NCBI GenBank assembly: GCA_006386115.1
Contig: VFIW01000022.1
Location: 434,001 to 498,000 of the forward strand
Source: Globisporangium splendens
Lineage: Eukaryota > Oomycota > Peronosporomycetes > Pythiales > Pythiaceae
Direction: 5' to 3'
DNA: 64,000 nt
The notes under the pieces were generated by a model. The model was not told the DNA's origin and searched no databases. It saw nothing but the letters and a program-made list of their open reading frames with translations. Below, piece by piece: positions 11,389-21,508 of the stretch (positions are counted from its first letter, which is position 1; the number at the start of each line of letters is the position of its first letter). The position numbers and the translations under genes were made by a program.

Positions 11389-12686
11389 TTACACGACTTT
11401 GCCCGCGACGATGGACGCAAACATGAGCGCGCCAAACCACTTGTTCGAGCCAAAGCGCTGCTGCAGATTGATCGGGTCGTCCACTTTCGCAGTGTTGACT
11501 TGCCACGCCAAGTGGCCCGCGCCACCGAGCAGACCGGCGTAGAACGGCCAGTCGAGACCCGCGGCGTACCCTGCAGACCCGATTCCCGCGATCGTCGCCA
11601 CAGCAAATGCGTTCAGGATCGGCTTCGTGCTGTCGCCAAAAAGCAGCGCCGTCGAACGCACGCCGATCTGCTCATCGTCCTTCTTGTCCTGGTGCGCGTA
11701 CAGCGTATCGTACACGATCGTCCACGCGACGCCGCCAGCGTAGAGCGGCAGCACAACTGGCCACGCGCACGATCCATGCACGGCTGCCCAGCCGAGGATA
11801 GCGCCGTAGTTGAACGTCAAGCCCAGGAACGCTTGCGGCCAGTACGTCACGCGCTTCATCAACGGGTACGCTGCGACGAGCCCGAGCGACGACGCGCCCA
11901 TTGCAATGCTGTACCAGTTCAACTGCAGCAAGATGCCGAGACCAGCAGACAGTTGTGCTGCAAGGAACCCCCATGCCTGCGGGTACGTGATGGCACCGGA
12001 GGCCAGCGGACGCTTGTTCGTGCGCTCCACTTGCTTGTCAAAGTCTTTGTCCCACATGTCGTTGATCGTGCAGCCGGCACTACGCATGATGAACGCGCCG
12101 GTGCCAAAGAGCGCCAAGAGTCCCAAGTCCGGGAGGCTCCCTGCTGGCGCAGCGAGCGAGATGCTCCAAAAGCACGGCCACAGCAGCATGTACGTACCTA
12201 CAAGAAGATCATACAACCAATAAGGATCGGACATGCTAGCAAGCAAGCATGCGTACGGATTTACGGACCTGCTGGGCGATTGATGCGCGAGAGTTGGATG
12301 TACGGCACCATCCACGCTGGAGCATGGCGCTCCGCCCACGTGTCCTTCTCGAGCTTAAAGGCACCGACACCAGCCTTCTCCTTGCCGTCGTCTGCGAGCG
12401 TCAACGAAGGGATCGGGGCTGCAGGCGGAAGCGGTTTACGCTCCGAGTCGTTCGGTGTCGACGTCGCACTGAACCACGCGCGTTGACCAGAAGCCATGAC
12501 CACTCGACTGAGTAAAGACGACGAGCTCGCCTGCGACGTCCACAGCGCCTGCTGCATGCCGAGTGCGCGTGCGTTCGTGACCACAGCAGAGAGTCGCAGC
12601 GGCTGACGTGCGCTTAGGGAAAGCGCCGACGCTGTACGCACGACGCCACTGCCACGCACGACGCGCAGCCCCATCAGCATGTTCAT
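11389..12686 (-). CDS. COQ2: 4-hydroxybenzoate polyprenyltransferase, mitochondrial (COQ2)
   Basis: Two exons, 12686-12269 and 12197-11389, with a 71-bp intron; 408 aa. It is a UbiA-superfamily membrane prenyltransferase: first aspartate-rich motif NDMWDKDFD (about 185-193), KRPLASG, and second motif YDTLYAHQDKKDD, with about eight hydrophobic helices. It attaches the polyprenyl tail to 4-hydroxybenzoate, the committed step of ubiquinone synthesis in the inner mitochondrial membrane. The first about 130 residues are rich in Arg, Ser and Ala and lack acidic residues at the start, consistent with a mitochondrial presequence. I chose the first of three clustered ATGs (12686, 12680, 12674); the frame is open further upstream but with poor coding character. 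Confidence 0.92.
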
Positions 12687-13400
12687 CGTGCTTCTAGCGA
12701 TGTCCTTGTGAACGAGTGTCAGGACAAATTCACGTGACTCCCCGGTTTTGTCAATGCAGTTGATAGTCATCCATACCCCTTCCCCTTTGTCCACTTGCAC
12801 AGCGGACGAGCGGATCAGTGGACGAAGAAGCGTACTTAGCGAGTGAGCGGTGTCGAGTGGCTTTGCAGTAATGATGTAGGGTGTCAAGTTGCTGCAGCAC
12901 AGCTAAAGTTGATTGCGCGCTCAGATGCTCACCCGCGTGGCTTCCTCTCCGCACCAGTGTTATCCAGATATGGTGAACTTCCAGCACCATCCGTGTCAAG
13001 ACAAAACTAATGGCATTTAAACAATCAATCAAAGCCCAGGTATTTATCGATCCGTGCGATTGGAGCGAATTTAAACACTGTGTGCGGTGTCCGAATGCAT
13101 CAAAAGCCCTCACTTCCGAATCGCTGGCGCTGCGACCACGAATGACGTGTAAATGGTGTAGTTGCGTATGGGACCTGGGACCGCCCTGAATTGAAAGCAA
13201 ACTCACTCTGCGAGAAAAGCCGCGAGACGAGGCTTCGCCCCTGCAAAGCGAGAAAAGAGTGGTGGAGACAGGAGCAACCAGGTCACATTTCGCTCGCCTC
13301 GGTCGCGAAAGTTCGCGAGTCATCATTGGCATCAGTCTACGGCTCAGAAAGGGAGCCAGGCACCTGGGAAGTGCAAACGCGCGCCGACGAGAGAGAAGCG
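12687..13400. other. Divergent promoter region, COQ2 / zinc-finger gene
   Basis: No gene recognised. The plus frame is open before 13401 but without an upstream ATG, so it is probably 5' UTR of the zinc-finger gene. Confidence 0.45.
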
Positions 13401-15001
13401 ATGGAGTGGGGCAGCAAACCGTCCTCGTATCAAGCCCCATCTCTGCTCAACCTCACGCCACAACGCCAGCAGCAGCAGCAGTCGCAGTGCTGCTCGCACC
13501 AGTTTGACGACGACGACGAGCAGGCGCATCTGTGCAAGGTAGAACACGAAGAAGACGACCCGCAAGACTCTGTGGCGTTGACGCGGTCCAGCAGCAACAG
13601 CAATTCGTACTTCACGGACCGATACCCAGGGATCGATGGCGGCGGAAGTGGCTTTGTGAGCGGCCATTCTCGTCATTTGACAGACATGCCGCCGTTTGGA
13701 TTTCAATCCAGCGCCACAGGACCTTCCCACCACCAATCTTTGCAAGGATCGACGCCGATGGCAATGGAAGGGCTCCACGGCAACAACAACAACAACGGCA
13801 ACGCACATTTCACCAGCGCGCATGTGTTGGATCTGCAGAACTTCGATGACTCAGCGAGCGTGGATCTGCAGCAATTGTTTCCGCAGCCACCAGTCGGAGC
13901 TGTCATGATGTCGACGAACAGTACTTTGCAAGCGTTGCACCAGAGCCAGCAGCTCGCCTCGTACTACGCGACAACAACCGCCGTCGCGCAAGGCTACCAC
14001 CAAACACCGTCGACAGAGTTCTTCAGCGAAAGTACGTCCTTGCTTGCCTTTGAATATGTGTACTTTCCTTACTTTAAGGTTTTGTATTTTCTCACACGAG
14101 CGTGCTGTTTCTTCCGTTGTTGCGTATGTGAATATTAGATTTTCAGTCTCCGTTCCACGCCGATCCATCGCAAGCTGGGCTGCCACCATTCTCGTCGAAT
14201 AACCCCTCGCAGCAGCCATCGCCGTCCATGTTTGACGATCGCGACGAAATTGTGATGCCGGAAATGCACGAGGTCTCGAATTTGTTTGGAAATGCGTCGC
14301 TCATGACGCCGCCGATGTCGATTATCACACCGCGCACATCGATTGTGTCACCGATGAATGGCGGATTCCTTCCACCACGAAGCGCTCTCGTTGCAGGGAA
14401 TAATGCCAATGCACCAACCATCGCGAACAACAGCGCGATGACCACGATACGCGAAGGCAGCGACAGCAGCATGACAGTCGAGACAAGCCCCAAGTTTTCG
14501 CCCGATCGACGGAAGTTGTGCTGCATTGAAGGCTGCAAGAGCCAAGCGCGTGCATTCAACCGCTGCAAGCGTCACGGCGGGTCCAAGCGCTGCTCGCATC
14601 CCGGGTGCACGAAGAGCGTGCAGAGTCGCGGGCTATGCATCCGCCACGGCGGTGGATCGCGGTGTCAGGAGAGCGGCTGCACGCGTGCCGCGCAGAGCCA
14701 TGGTCGCTGCAAGATGCATGGTGGCGGACGCCCGTGCATCGTCGCTGGTTGCGAGAAGAAAGCGCACTTGAAGCGGTTGTGCCGGAAACACGGCGGCGGC
14801 GCCAAGTGCTGTCTGGAGGACTGCGACAAGTGGGCCCAGCGCCAGGGCATGTGCATGACGCACTCGAAGCACGCGAGCCCTACGACGACGAGCCGCGGCG
14901 CGTCGCTGCGCGTGAAGAAAGACAACAGCGCTGCGTCCACCGCTGCAGCGACGGCGTCGACCTCGACGACGGACGCCATGGAGATGATGACCCAGCTCTA
15001 G
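13401..15001 (+). CDS. WRKY19-type zinc-finger repeat protein
   Basis: Two exons, 13401-14031 and 14139-15001; 497 aa. The N-terminal 330 residues are rich in Gln, Ser, Asn and acidic residues (a poly-Q run and an Asn run), typical of an activation or disordered region. The C-terminal third has five tandem units of the form C-x4-C-x(8-9)-C-x2-HGG, as in CTRAAQSHGRCKMHGGG, which matches the Cys/His-Gly-Gly repeats annotated as WRKY19-like in oomycetes. The units probably bind zinc and act in DNA binding or protein contact in the nucleus; the biochemical role is not established. A paralogue with the same array starts 3.8 kb downstream. Confidence 0.8.
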
Positions 15002-15370
15002 TATCGCGGCGCATGCACACGCATTCTTTATGTTTGCAGCGTGTGTGATTTTTCGGCATTCTCTCTATGTATTAACGCACGCTTTATTTAGCCTTTGCCA
15101 GCATTTTGAATTGAATGAAAGCAACAACACACGAAAAAGCTCGTTTTCGAGTAGCTGCACACGCATGTCGTTTCCTATTTGCACGCTATTGTGATTACAG
15201 ATTGTCGCGCACTAACGCAAGCGGCATGCATAGAACACACGCAATTCTGTATGCGCAGAGGCGCATGCACGCGCACATCCATCGATCGTTCTCACCATTT
15301 CCATGTTGTAGGATATTTCGAGCGGCGTATTTTTAGAAGCGCTGAGTTTTGGCAAATGAAAAAAAGAAAC

Positions 15371-15410
15371 GCGGGTAAAATTTGGCGGGCTGCGAAGTTT
15401 TACCCGCCAA
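15371..15410. promoter_or_regulatory. Overlapping inverted repeats with paired E2F-like motifs
   Basis: GCGGGTAAAA (15371-15380) is perfectly inverted at 15398-15407. TTGGCGGG (15382-15389) is perfectly inverted at 15403-15410. The two pairs share the right arm, so they could form alternative hairpins. TTTGGCGGG resembles an E2F/DP site and appears in both orientations. It lies just upstream of the unrecognised gene below. Confidence 0.4.
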
Positions 15411-15465
15411 CTTGTCTTTAAGGACCATGTCAATTCTGATATTGGATATTTTGAAAGGCTGTTGA

Positions 15466-16787
15466 AGCGGTTTCTATGGGTATGAATTAGTCGACTATGT
15501 CCGTATTCTGAGGCATTTTGCCAAGTTTGAATTTTGGTCGCGGGTCCACGAGGTTGTGGAACACTTGAAGTTTGTATGCAAGTGGAGGGAGCGATACATT
15601 TTCCAAGTCAACCGCTCGCTCATTTCCAAATTCAAATTCGCATTTGGGGCATTGGAGCGACCGCATCGCATTGCATCGCTGGAAGCTGCGCGCTGGAAGC
15701 CGAAAGAAGGAGCACGCGCACTGCACGAGGGTCTCCATATAGAGATAGTCAACATGCTGGAGCAGCCATCGCGGTATATGCGGCACGACGCCGAGACGTT
15801 CCGCGTGGCCGAAGAGCTCATGATGCTCAGCAATTGCGTGGTTGTGAGTGGTGTGAGTGCGTCGCCGACCGAGCCGCATCTCGACAAGCTGCAGGAGTTC
15901 TCTGGACGCATGGGCGAGGTTCGTGGAGAGAGCGATTATTTGGAATGCATGTGTGGATATGATCGCTTGGATGCAGGTTGAAAAGGCACTAAATCCGCGT
16001 GGTTGTATCGATAGAATCCTGCAAAGAACAATATCAAGCGCGAGCCGCAACGAGCATCAACAACTCGGTAAGAACAGGGTGAAGAGACGAGGTGATCCAT
16101 GTGCACGATTCTTAAGCAGGTTGATTTCTGACTTTGTTTGTGGCATCCGAATTATTACTTTTGTTTAGCAAGCGACAGAAAGCGCTGAGCACCATTTTCG
16201 ATCACGTCCAGGTACAGATTGTGAATGAATAATGTCTGCATGGTGCATTCCATTTGCTGAAAGTCGATGCTTATGAATGTGTGTCCGCTTTGCCCAAATG
16301 CAAACAATAGAATGCAAGTGCAAAACATCACAAAGGAAACGGAATCTCGGGGCACGTGGTACAGTCACAGGAATCATCAACCCATCAGCCAACCGTACGT
16401 GTTCTCTTGCTACCTTTTCCTTACCGGCATTGCGCCACAAAGAGCAATAGCAGAGTGAACCTATTGTTTATTTATTCTTTTGCAAATGAACATCGAGCAG
16501 GATATTTTAAACTCTCGATGCGATGTGTCGCACTCAGAATTGCTCCAAGAGCATCGATCCCGCTTCCGTCGAATCCGTCGAAGGTAAGCGACAACGTAAG
16601 CACATTTGCAGCACGGAGCAGATGCCAATCGCAGCGTCTGACTTGTAGCAAAACGCATGATGTCACTTGTGCAAAATGCAGATGGACAACGGAGCAGCGA
16701 ATGAAGAACCGCGCGTACGTCGCTCGCTTTGAAGTCCAGGGGATCCCACTGGTGCAGCATTTGGAATCGCTCACGCGCTGGAGATGA
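15466..16787 (+). CDS. Unrecognised multi-exon gene (5' end unresolved)
   Basis: I do not recognise the product. Six consecutive exons fit by frame and splice signals: (15466 or later)-15918, 16015-16067, 16169-16211, 16311-16394, 16501-16583, 16649-16787. All introns are GT-AG and 65-116 bp, and phases agree throughout. The encoded protein has at least about 275 residues. The first exon is helical and rich in aromatic residues. The middle is basic and Lys/Arg/Ser-rich (KREPQRASTTRKRQKALSTI). The end carries a C-x2-C pair (TCAKCRW) and stops with LESLTRWR. No ATG lies in the first exon frame, so a further 5' exon or start is missing, perhaps after the acceptor at 15490. The paired E2F-like motifs just upstream hint at cell-cycle expression. 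Single small exons would be missed by simple ORF calls. Confidence 0.5.
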
Positions 16788-17713
16788 GGGGGTCCAGACC
16801 ATTGTCATTTCGCCCTCTTCTTGTGCTTTTTTTCGGCTGCTGCGCATTAGAACTGCAACAAAATATTGTGTGTGTAGTAGAAATGTTTGATTGCTGAATA
16901 TATTGCTTTCTTAAGATCGTCATTGTGTTCTTAACGGTACAGTCAGATTACTGTGCAGATGCCGGTATTGGTGTCGGTATCTGATTAAGAATGGGTTCCA
17001 CAATCAAACGTCACGTCACTTGCGTTCCGTTACCTTCAGACGACCTTCTCGGCTGCCACTTGTGCGACAAGCACACGATCCACTCTTTAACAAAACCTGA
17101 GTGTTGCATTGGCAATAATGTACGGTACACACGCTGTGTATATGTTCGTTTTCTTTTTTCATCATAAAGGTGGGATTGTTGTCTTCACATGCAAAATATC
17201 TCGCTTGCGGAAGCAATCACCATCATCAACATGCGAGATGTTTCATCGTATGCAAGCAACCGAGAACCCACCATAAATAAGCGCAGTGTAACGGCTCCAC
17301 TTTTGAGGACCGGCGCGACTTTATTTCGTAGTCACATAGAAGCGCCTTGCTGACTGGCGATACACCAAGGTACGTACTGTACCCGTGGCGCAACATGGCA
17401 GCTGCTGCTCATGCGCGCATGCTGGCAACAACAGCAGGAGTATTGAAATATAGAGGGAGAACGCATAAATAGCAAACGAATGGGGTCGCACGCACCCAGT
17501 TTACTTTTCGAAAATGCATAATTCACTTGCCCGATGCGCATAGATAAGGAAAAGCCGTTGCTCCATGGCTCTTTGCGCCACGTCAGGAGACACACCCAAG
17601 TCGCAATCCAATATCATAGCGCCACACCACGAACGAACGAATGGTCGTGGAGGTGGCTCCAGTTTGTTTTAGTTTTCTTTTCTTTCGAGTGGCCTCCCTC
17701 CCCCCAACTCAAG

Positions 17714-17911
17714 ATGGCCCCTCAACACGAGACAACGGAGAAGACCGTTCCTGATCTGAAACGACTCTTCAGTGTCCACGCATTTAAAGAAGAAAACAGA
17801 ATTGGCGCTCCACTTGTTCCAATTTCCACCACCAAAACGCGGTTTATGCTTCGTGTGACAGTCAGTCACGGCATACGCAAACCAACACTCAAGATGAGTG
17901 CACACATTTAA
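17714..17911 (+). CDS. Possible small ORF, unknown
   Basis: ATG-started frame of 65 codons with fair residue composition (begins MAPQHETTEKTVPDLKRL). It ends just before the perfect hairpin at 17913. Nothing in it is recognisable. It could be a short gene or chance; codon bias is weaker than in neighbouring genes. Confidence 0.2.
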   Translation: MAPQHETTEKTVPDLKRLFSVHAFKEENRIGAPLVPISTTKTRFMLRVTVSHGIRKPTLKMSAHI

Positions 17912-17912
17912 G

Positions 17913-17968
17913 TGCCTCCGTTTTATCGCGCCTTTTCATTGCAACAAAAGCGCGATAAAACGGAGGCA
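17913..17968. repeat. Perfect 19-bp inverted repeat (hairpin)
   Basis: The left arm 17913-17931 (TGCCTCCGTTTTATCGCGC) is the exact reverse complement of 17950-17968. After one unpaired C the stem continues for four T-A pairs, leaving a 9-nt loop. It is far too long for chance in this window. It may be a small-RNA precursor, a transposon remnant or a structured RNA 3' end. Confidence 0.7.
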
Positions 17969-18826
17969 GCCGCCACCTAAATCCGACTTGTGTTCCACAT
18001 AAGAAGAGGCAGCAGATCCAATTAGAGAGTGCTACAGCCACCACGGGAGATATCAGAATGGTTGTGGCGACCACTGCGTTCCGTCATGTGTATCATATTA
18101 TACAGGATGAGCGTTTCACTTTGGAAGGTTCGTGCTTGTTCTCGATCGTCTTGTGCTCGGTGGAAATTTTGTGCTGGCAAGCGTGCCTCCTCTCCTCTCC
18201 TCTCCTCTCCTCTCCTCTGCAATGTAATATTGCAATCTAATCCGTCGCCACGCGTGCTCTAAAACGCCTGCTTTTAGCCACCCATCACACATGTCTCCAC
18301 GTGTTTTTGTTGGCTACAAAAGCTGGCCACTCATACAAACTCCAAGTCTACCGCCTCCCCCAACATGCAATTTGGGTCGCGATTAGGTCAACCCGTTAGC
18401 AATTCTTCATGATAAAATGAAAAAAAAAGAGGTGGATGGCACGAGAGAAAAGGAGAGAAAAAAAACACACCTGAGTTGTTGAAACAGTCTGTTTTATAAT
18501 CTGCAAAAAACCTCACGACGCCCCCCTGACATTCAAATAAACACACTGCAGCCCACTCACAGCCGAAGAGGAAAGCAGGAGAAAGCAACAGGAAGGAGAA
18601 GCGCCGCCGCATTTCCACAAGCAGCGCCGCGCTATTCACGAGATCTTACTGCGTCCGAAGAGAGAAAGAGAGAAGGCGCTCTTCTGGCGTTGTCCACATA
18701 CAAGAGACTTGCAGAGAGCGAGCCCTGAAAGAGGACGTCCTTACGCAGAACGCGACAAGCAGCACGACGACGTCTGTAGCCACCGCAGCATCCGCGTTTT
18801 TACCGGCGGGAGGAGCAGGAGGCTCC

Positions 18827-21028
18827 GTGATCACAGGACTGAGCGAGAGCGACGGCGACGCGTACCCGCATCTGGTATCGTCGCCTTCTTCGTACGCGCT
18901 GTTTTTCGACGACGCGATCAGTAGCGACTATTACGGCAGCAAGCGAACAGAGAGAGAGGACACGACGGCCGCGTGGACGACGAGCAGCGGCCCCACGGCG
19001 GCCGCGACAGGCGAACGCGGAGCAACAGGCGCGAGACACAGCAGCAGTTCGATGGGCAACTACGACCGCGAAGCCCAGTGGCGGATCATGCAGCAGAACC
19101 AGCAACAGCACCAGCCGTCGAGTAACCAGCAGCCGATGCGCCTCCACCACCAGGTCCACGGAGCGATCCCATCCGGTTCCATCATGACGGGAAATGGGAA
19201 CCAGCACACGACGACGGGGAGTCCGTACTACCCGTCGCAGCTCAGCGACAGCGAGCGACGGCACTTGGTAAACACCATGCAGGGCGTCTACGGCAGTAGC
19301 GGCAGTGGTTCAACAGGTGCAGGGGGCAGCAATTTTGGGTACTTTCATCCAGCGGCGGAGTCGCCGTCCGCGGGGAAACGACCGCGGCTGAGCAGCACGA
19401 CGAGCAGCAGTGGAGGAAGTACGAGCACGTACGGACGCAGCTCGCCGATGTCGTCGAGCCATGGCACGACGCCGACCGCAGGATCGACCAGCACCAGCAA
19501 CAACGCCAACAACACAAGCAACAACGCCAACAACACAAGCAACAATGCCAACAACACAAGCAACAATGCCAACAACAACAACAATAACTCCAGTTACCTG
19601 CGACCCATGGACAACAATCCTTATGCAGGCTACCACCAGGCTCCGCTGTCCATCCAAACTAACGCTACAGGATACGAGCGCGACAACCCGCTGCCGGATT
19701 TCAACCAGGACTGGTTCCTCAGCAGGTTGTCGCCAGTGACGAGTTCCAACTTTGGAGGCAACGGAAATCTCAACTCGACGTCTGGAAATAATGGAAATGG
19801 GTCGGGAGGCATCGACATCTCGTCAAGTGGAGCCAATAATAACCGGTTGTTCCCACCACTGGGCCTCGGATCCCCAAACAGCTCCTTGCTCGGTGGTGTT
19901 GAGCTGATTCCAGACTATGAATCTGGTTTTTACTCGCTGTGGAATGGCTCGAACGGTTCCAACATTATGGGGTACGACAATGACTCTGAGCCACGCAATA
20001 GTGGCCCAGGCACGACGACCCCGTCGTCTCAGATCTACTTGCCTGAAGACGAACTGAAGATCGACTACCCACAACTGTCCGAGTTGAACCAAGGCGATTT
20101 TGACTACTTGTACGGCCCGATGGAATCTGGCAACCAGACCCCGACAACGCCATCGTTGGGCAATCTTGGAACTGCGCTCGCGAAGCAAGAACTGACCGAT
20201 TTGACGGAACGACGGCATCGTGAACCACAAGCGCCAGAGCGACCGGTCCCTACGTCGAGCTATCGGAAGCGGAAGACACGCTTGCAGGATGAGTCACGTT
20301 CGACAGCAGTGAGCAGTGCGACCAACGTGACTACAGCTACACCGACGACGCGAATAAACAATTCCGACAAACCCAACGAAGGCATTTCAAATAGCGGATT
20401 TCGAAGTCTGGCGAGAAACGCGACGATCGAGACGAAGCGGCCGCTGCATAATCACCAACAGCAGCCGCTCTCGCAACTTTCGACAAGCTCGGCACCTAAT
20501 TTTGCTCGGTCAACGCCATCAGTGGCAACAAACACAGCACTGAACACAAGTGCACAGGTGTTGCCAGTCCCATTTTCCGCTCGGTTGAGTTCGAGCGCGC
20601 AACCAACTGGAGACACTGGCGACGACGTGGTTGTGGAAAAGCGTCCTCGAAGTCGTCAATGCGACTTCCCAGGATGCCTGAACCGTGCGCGATCCCACCA
20701 GAAATGCAAGAAGCACGGCGGTGCCCATCAATGTGTGTATGAAGGTTGCACGAAGAACAGTCAAAGCCGTGGGTTGTGCATCGCCCACGGTGGCGGCTCC
20801 CGATGTAAGGTCGAAGGTTGTGTACGTGCTGCACAGTCGAAGGGGTTGTGCAAATCACACGGCGGCGGTGAATTTTGCGCCGTGGAAGGCTGTCGGAAGA
20901 AAGCGCACTTGAAGCATCTGTGTCGGAACCACGGCGGTGGCGTGCGCTGCAAGAACGCGAAATGCGCGAAATGGGCGCAACGAAAGGGCTGGTGCATGGC
21001 GCACGCAAAGGAGATTCTCGGCTCGTAG
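18827..21028 (+). CDS. WRKY19-type zinc-finger repeat protein, large paralogue
   Basis: Open frame to 21028 of 734 codons (733 aa) from 18827. No ATG was found at its 5' end; the first in-frame ATG is at 19051, while the residues before it look protein-like, so an upstream exon or a missed start is likely. The N-terminal 580 residues are Ser/Asn/Gly/Thr-rich, with an Asn-rich minisatellite of about 21-bp units at 19495-19580. The C-terminus has the five-unit Cys/HGG array (for example CVRAAQSKGLCKSHGGG), closely matching the gene at 13401. It is presumably a nuclear regulator with a long disordered arm. The two genes are probably an old local duplication, since the arrays are alike but the N-termini are not. 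Confidence 0.75.
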   Translation: MITGLSESDGDAYPHLVSSPSSYALFFDDAISSDYYGSKRTEREDTTAAWTTSSGPTAAATGERGATGARHSSSSMGNYDREAQWRIMQQNQQQHQPSSNQQPMRLHHQVHGAIPSGSIMTGNGNQHTTTGSPYYPSQLSDSERRHLVNTMQGVYGSSGSGSTGAGGSNFGYFHPAAESPSAGKRPRLSSTTSSSGGSTSTYGRSSPMSSSHGTTPTAGSTSTSNNANNTSNNANNTSNNANNTSNNANNNNNNSSYLRPMDNNPYAGYHQAPLSIQTNATGYERDNPLPDFNQDWFLSRLSPVTSSNFGGNGNLNSTSGNNGNGSGGIDISSSGANNNRLFPPLGLGSPNSSLLGGVELIPDYESGFYSLWNGSNGSNIMGYDNDSEPRNSGPGTTTPSSQIYLPEDELKIDYPQLSELNQGDFDYLYGPMESGNQTPTTPSLGNLGTALAKQELTDLTERRHREPQAPERPVPTSSYRKRKTRLQDESRSTAVSSATNVTTATPTTRINNSDKPNEGISNSGFRSLARNATIETKRPLHNHQQQPLSQLSTSSAPNFARSTPSVATNTALNTSAQVLPVPFSARLSSSAQPTGDTGDDVVVEKRPRSRQCDFPGCLNRARSHQKCKKHGGAHQCVYEGCTKNSQSRGLCIAHGGGSRCKVEGCVRAAQSKGLCKSHGGGEFCAVEGCRKKAHLKHLCRNHGGGVRCKNAKCAKWAQRKGWCMAHAKEILGS
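19495..19580 (+). repeat. In-frame 21-bp minisatellite (Asn-rich)
   Basis: About four units of AACAA(C/T)GCCAACAACACAAGC, encoding repeated Asn-Asn-Ala-Asn-Asn-Thr-Ser. The unit length is a multiple of three, so copy-number change keeps the frame. Confidence 0.8.
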
Positions 21029-21508
21029 CCAAGGCGACATCGACAAGAAAACGAAGGGCGGAGGAACGAGAAGAAAGCGAACACAAGACACAAGAGGAAG
21101 ACATCCGTCCGTCCTGCAAACAAACCCACAAAACCCATAGTATTTTTAACAAGAGAAGCTGTACCATGGTCCTTTCACGCGATGCATTTGGAGTAATTTT
21201 TTCTTATTATTTTATTATTCGATTTGGTTGATTTCTCACATGTGCCTGCTTGCGTTCCCCATGCCTGCCTGCGGAGTTAGAACGCAATGAGCATGACGTC
21301 CATGATTTATTTATCACAACGGCGACATGAATATGTAAATCGTAGCAGCACAGTGGATCCCGGCCCAGTGTTGTTCATTTATTCACTCTCTTTTTCGTTC
21401 TTCGTGTCCATCCATTTTCATATCCATCAACGTAACATGACCGCATCCGACCTTTTTCTTTAAATCCAGCAGTGTGCAAGGGGAATCAATCAATGCGTGG
21501 GCGCTTTC
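21029..21508. other. Convergent 3' region
   Basis: AT-rich spacer between the zinc-finger gene and the next minus-strand gene; no gene seen. Confidence 0.5.

Larger units (their letters stand above)
16788..18826. other. Long gene-poor interval
   Basis: No clear gene. It contains a possible 65-codon frame (17714-17911), a perfect 19-bp hairpin (17913-17968), and a CTCCT microsatellite at about 18186-18218. The 3' part, from about 18640, is open in the frame of the next gene and may hold its 5' UTR or a first exon. Confidence 0.45.

Noticed and set aside
11266..12486. 406-codon plus frame over COQ2
   Set aside because: Antisense shadow; COQ2 motifs are clear on the minus strand.
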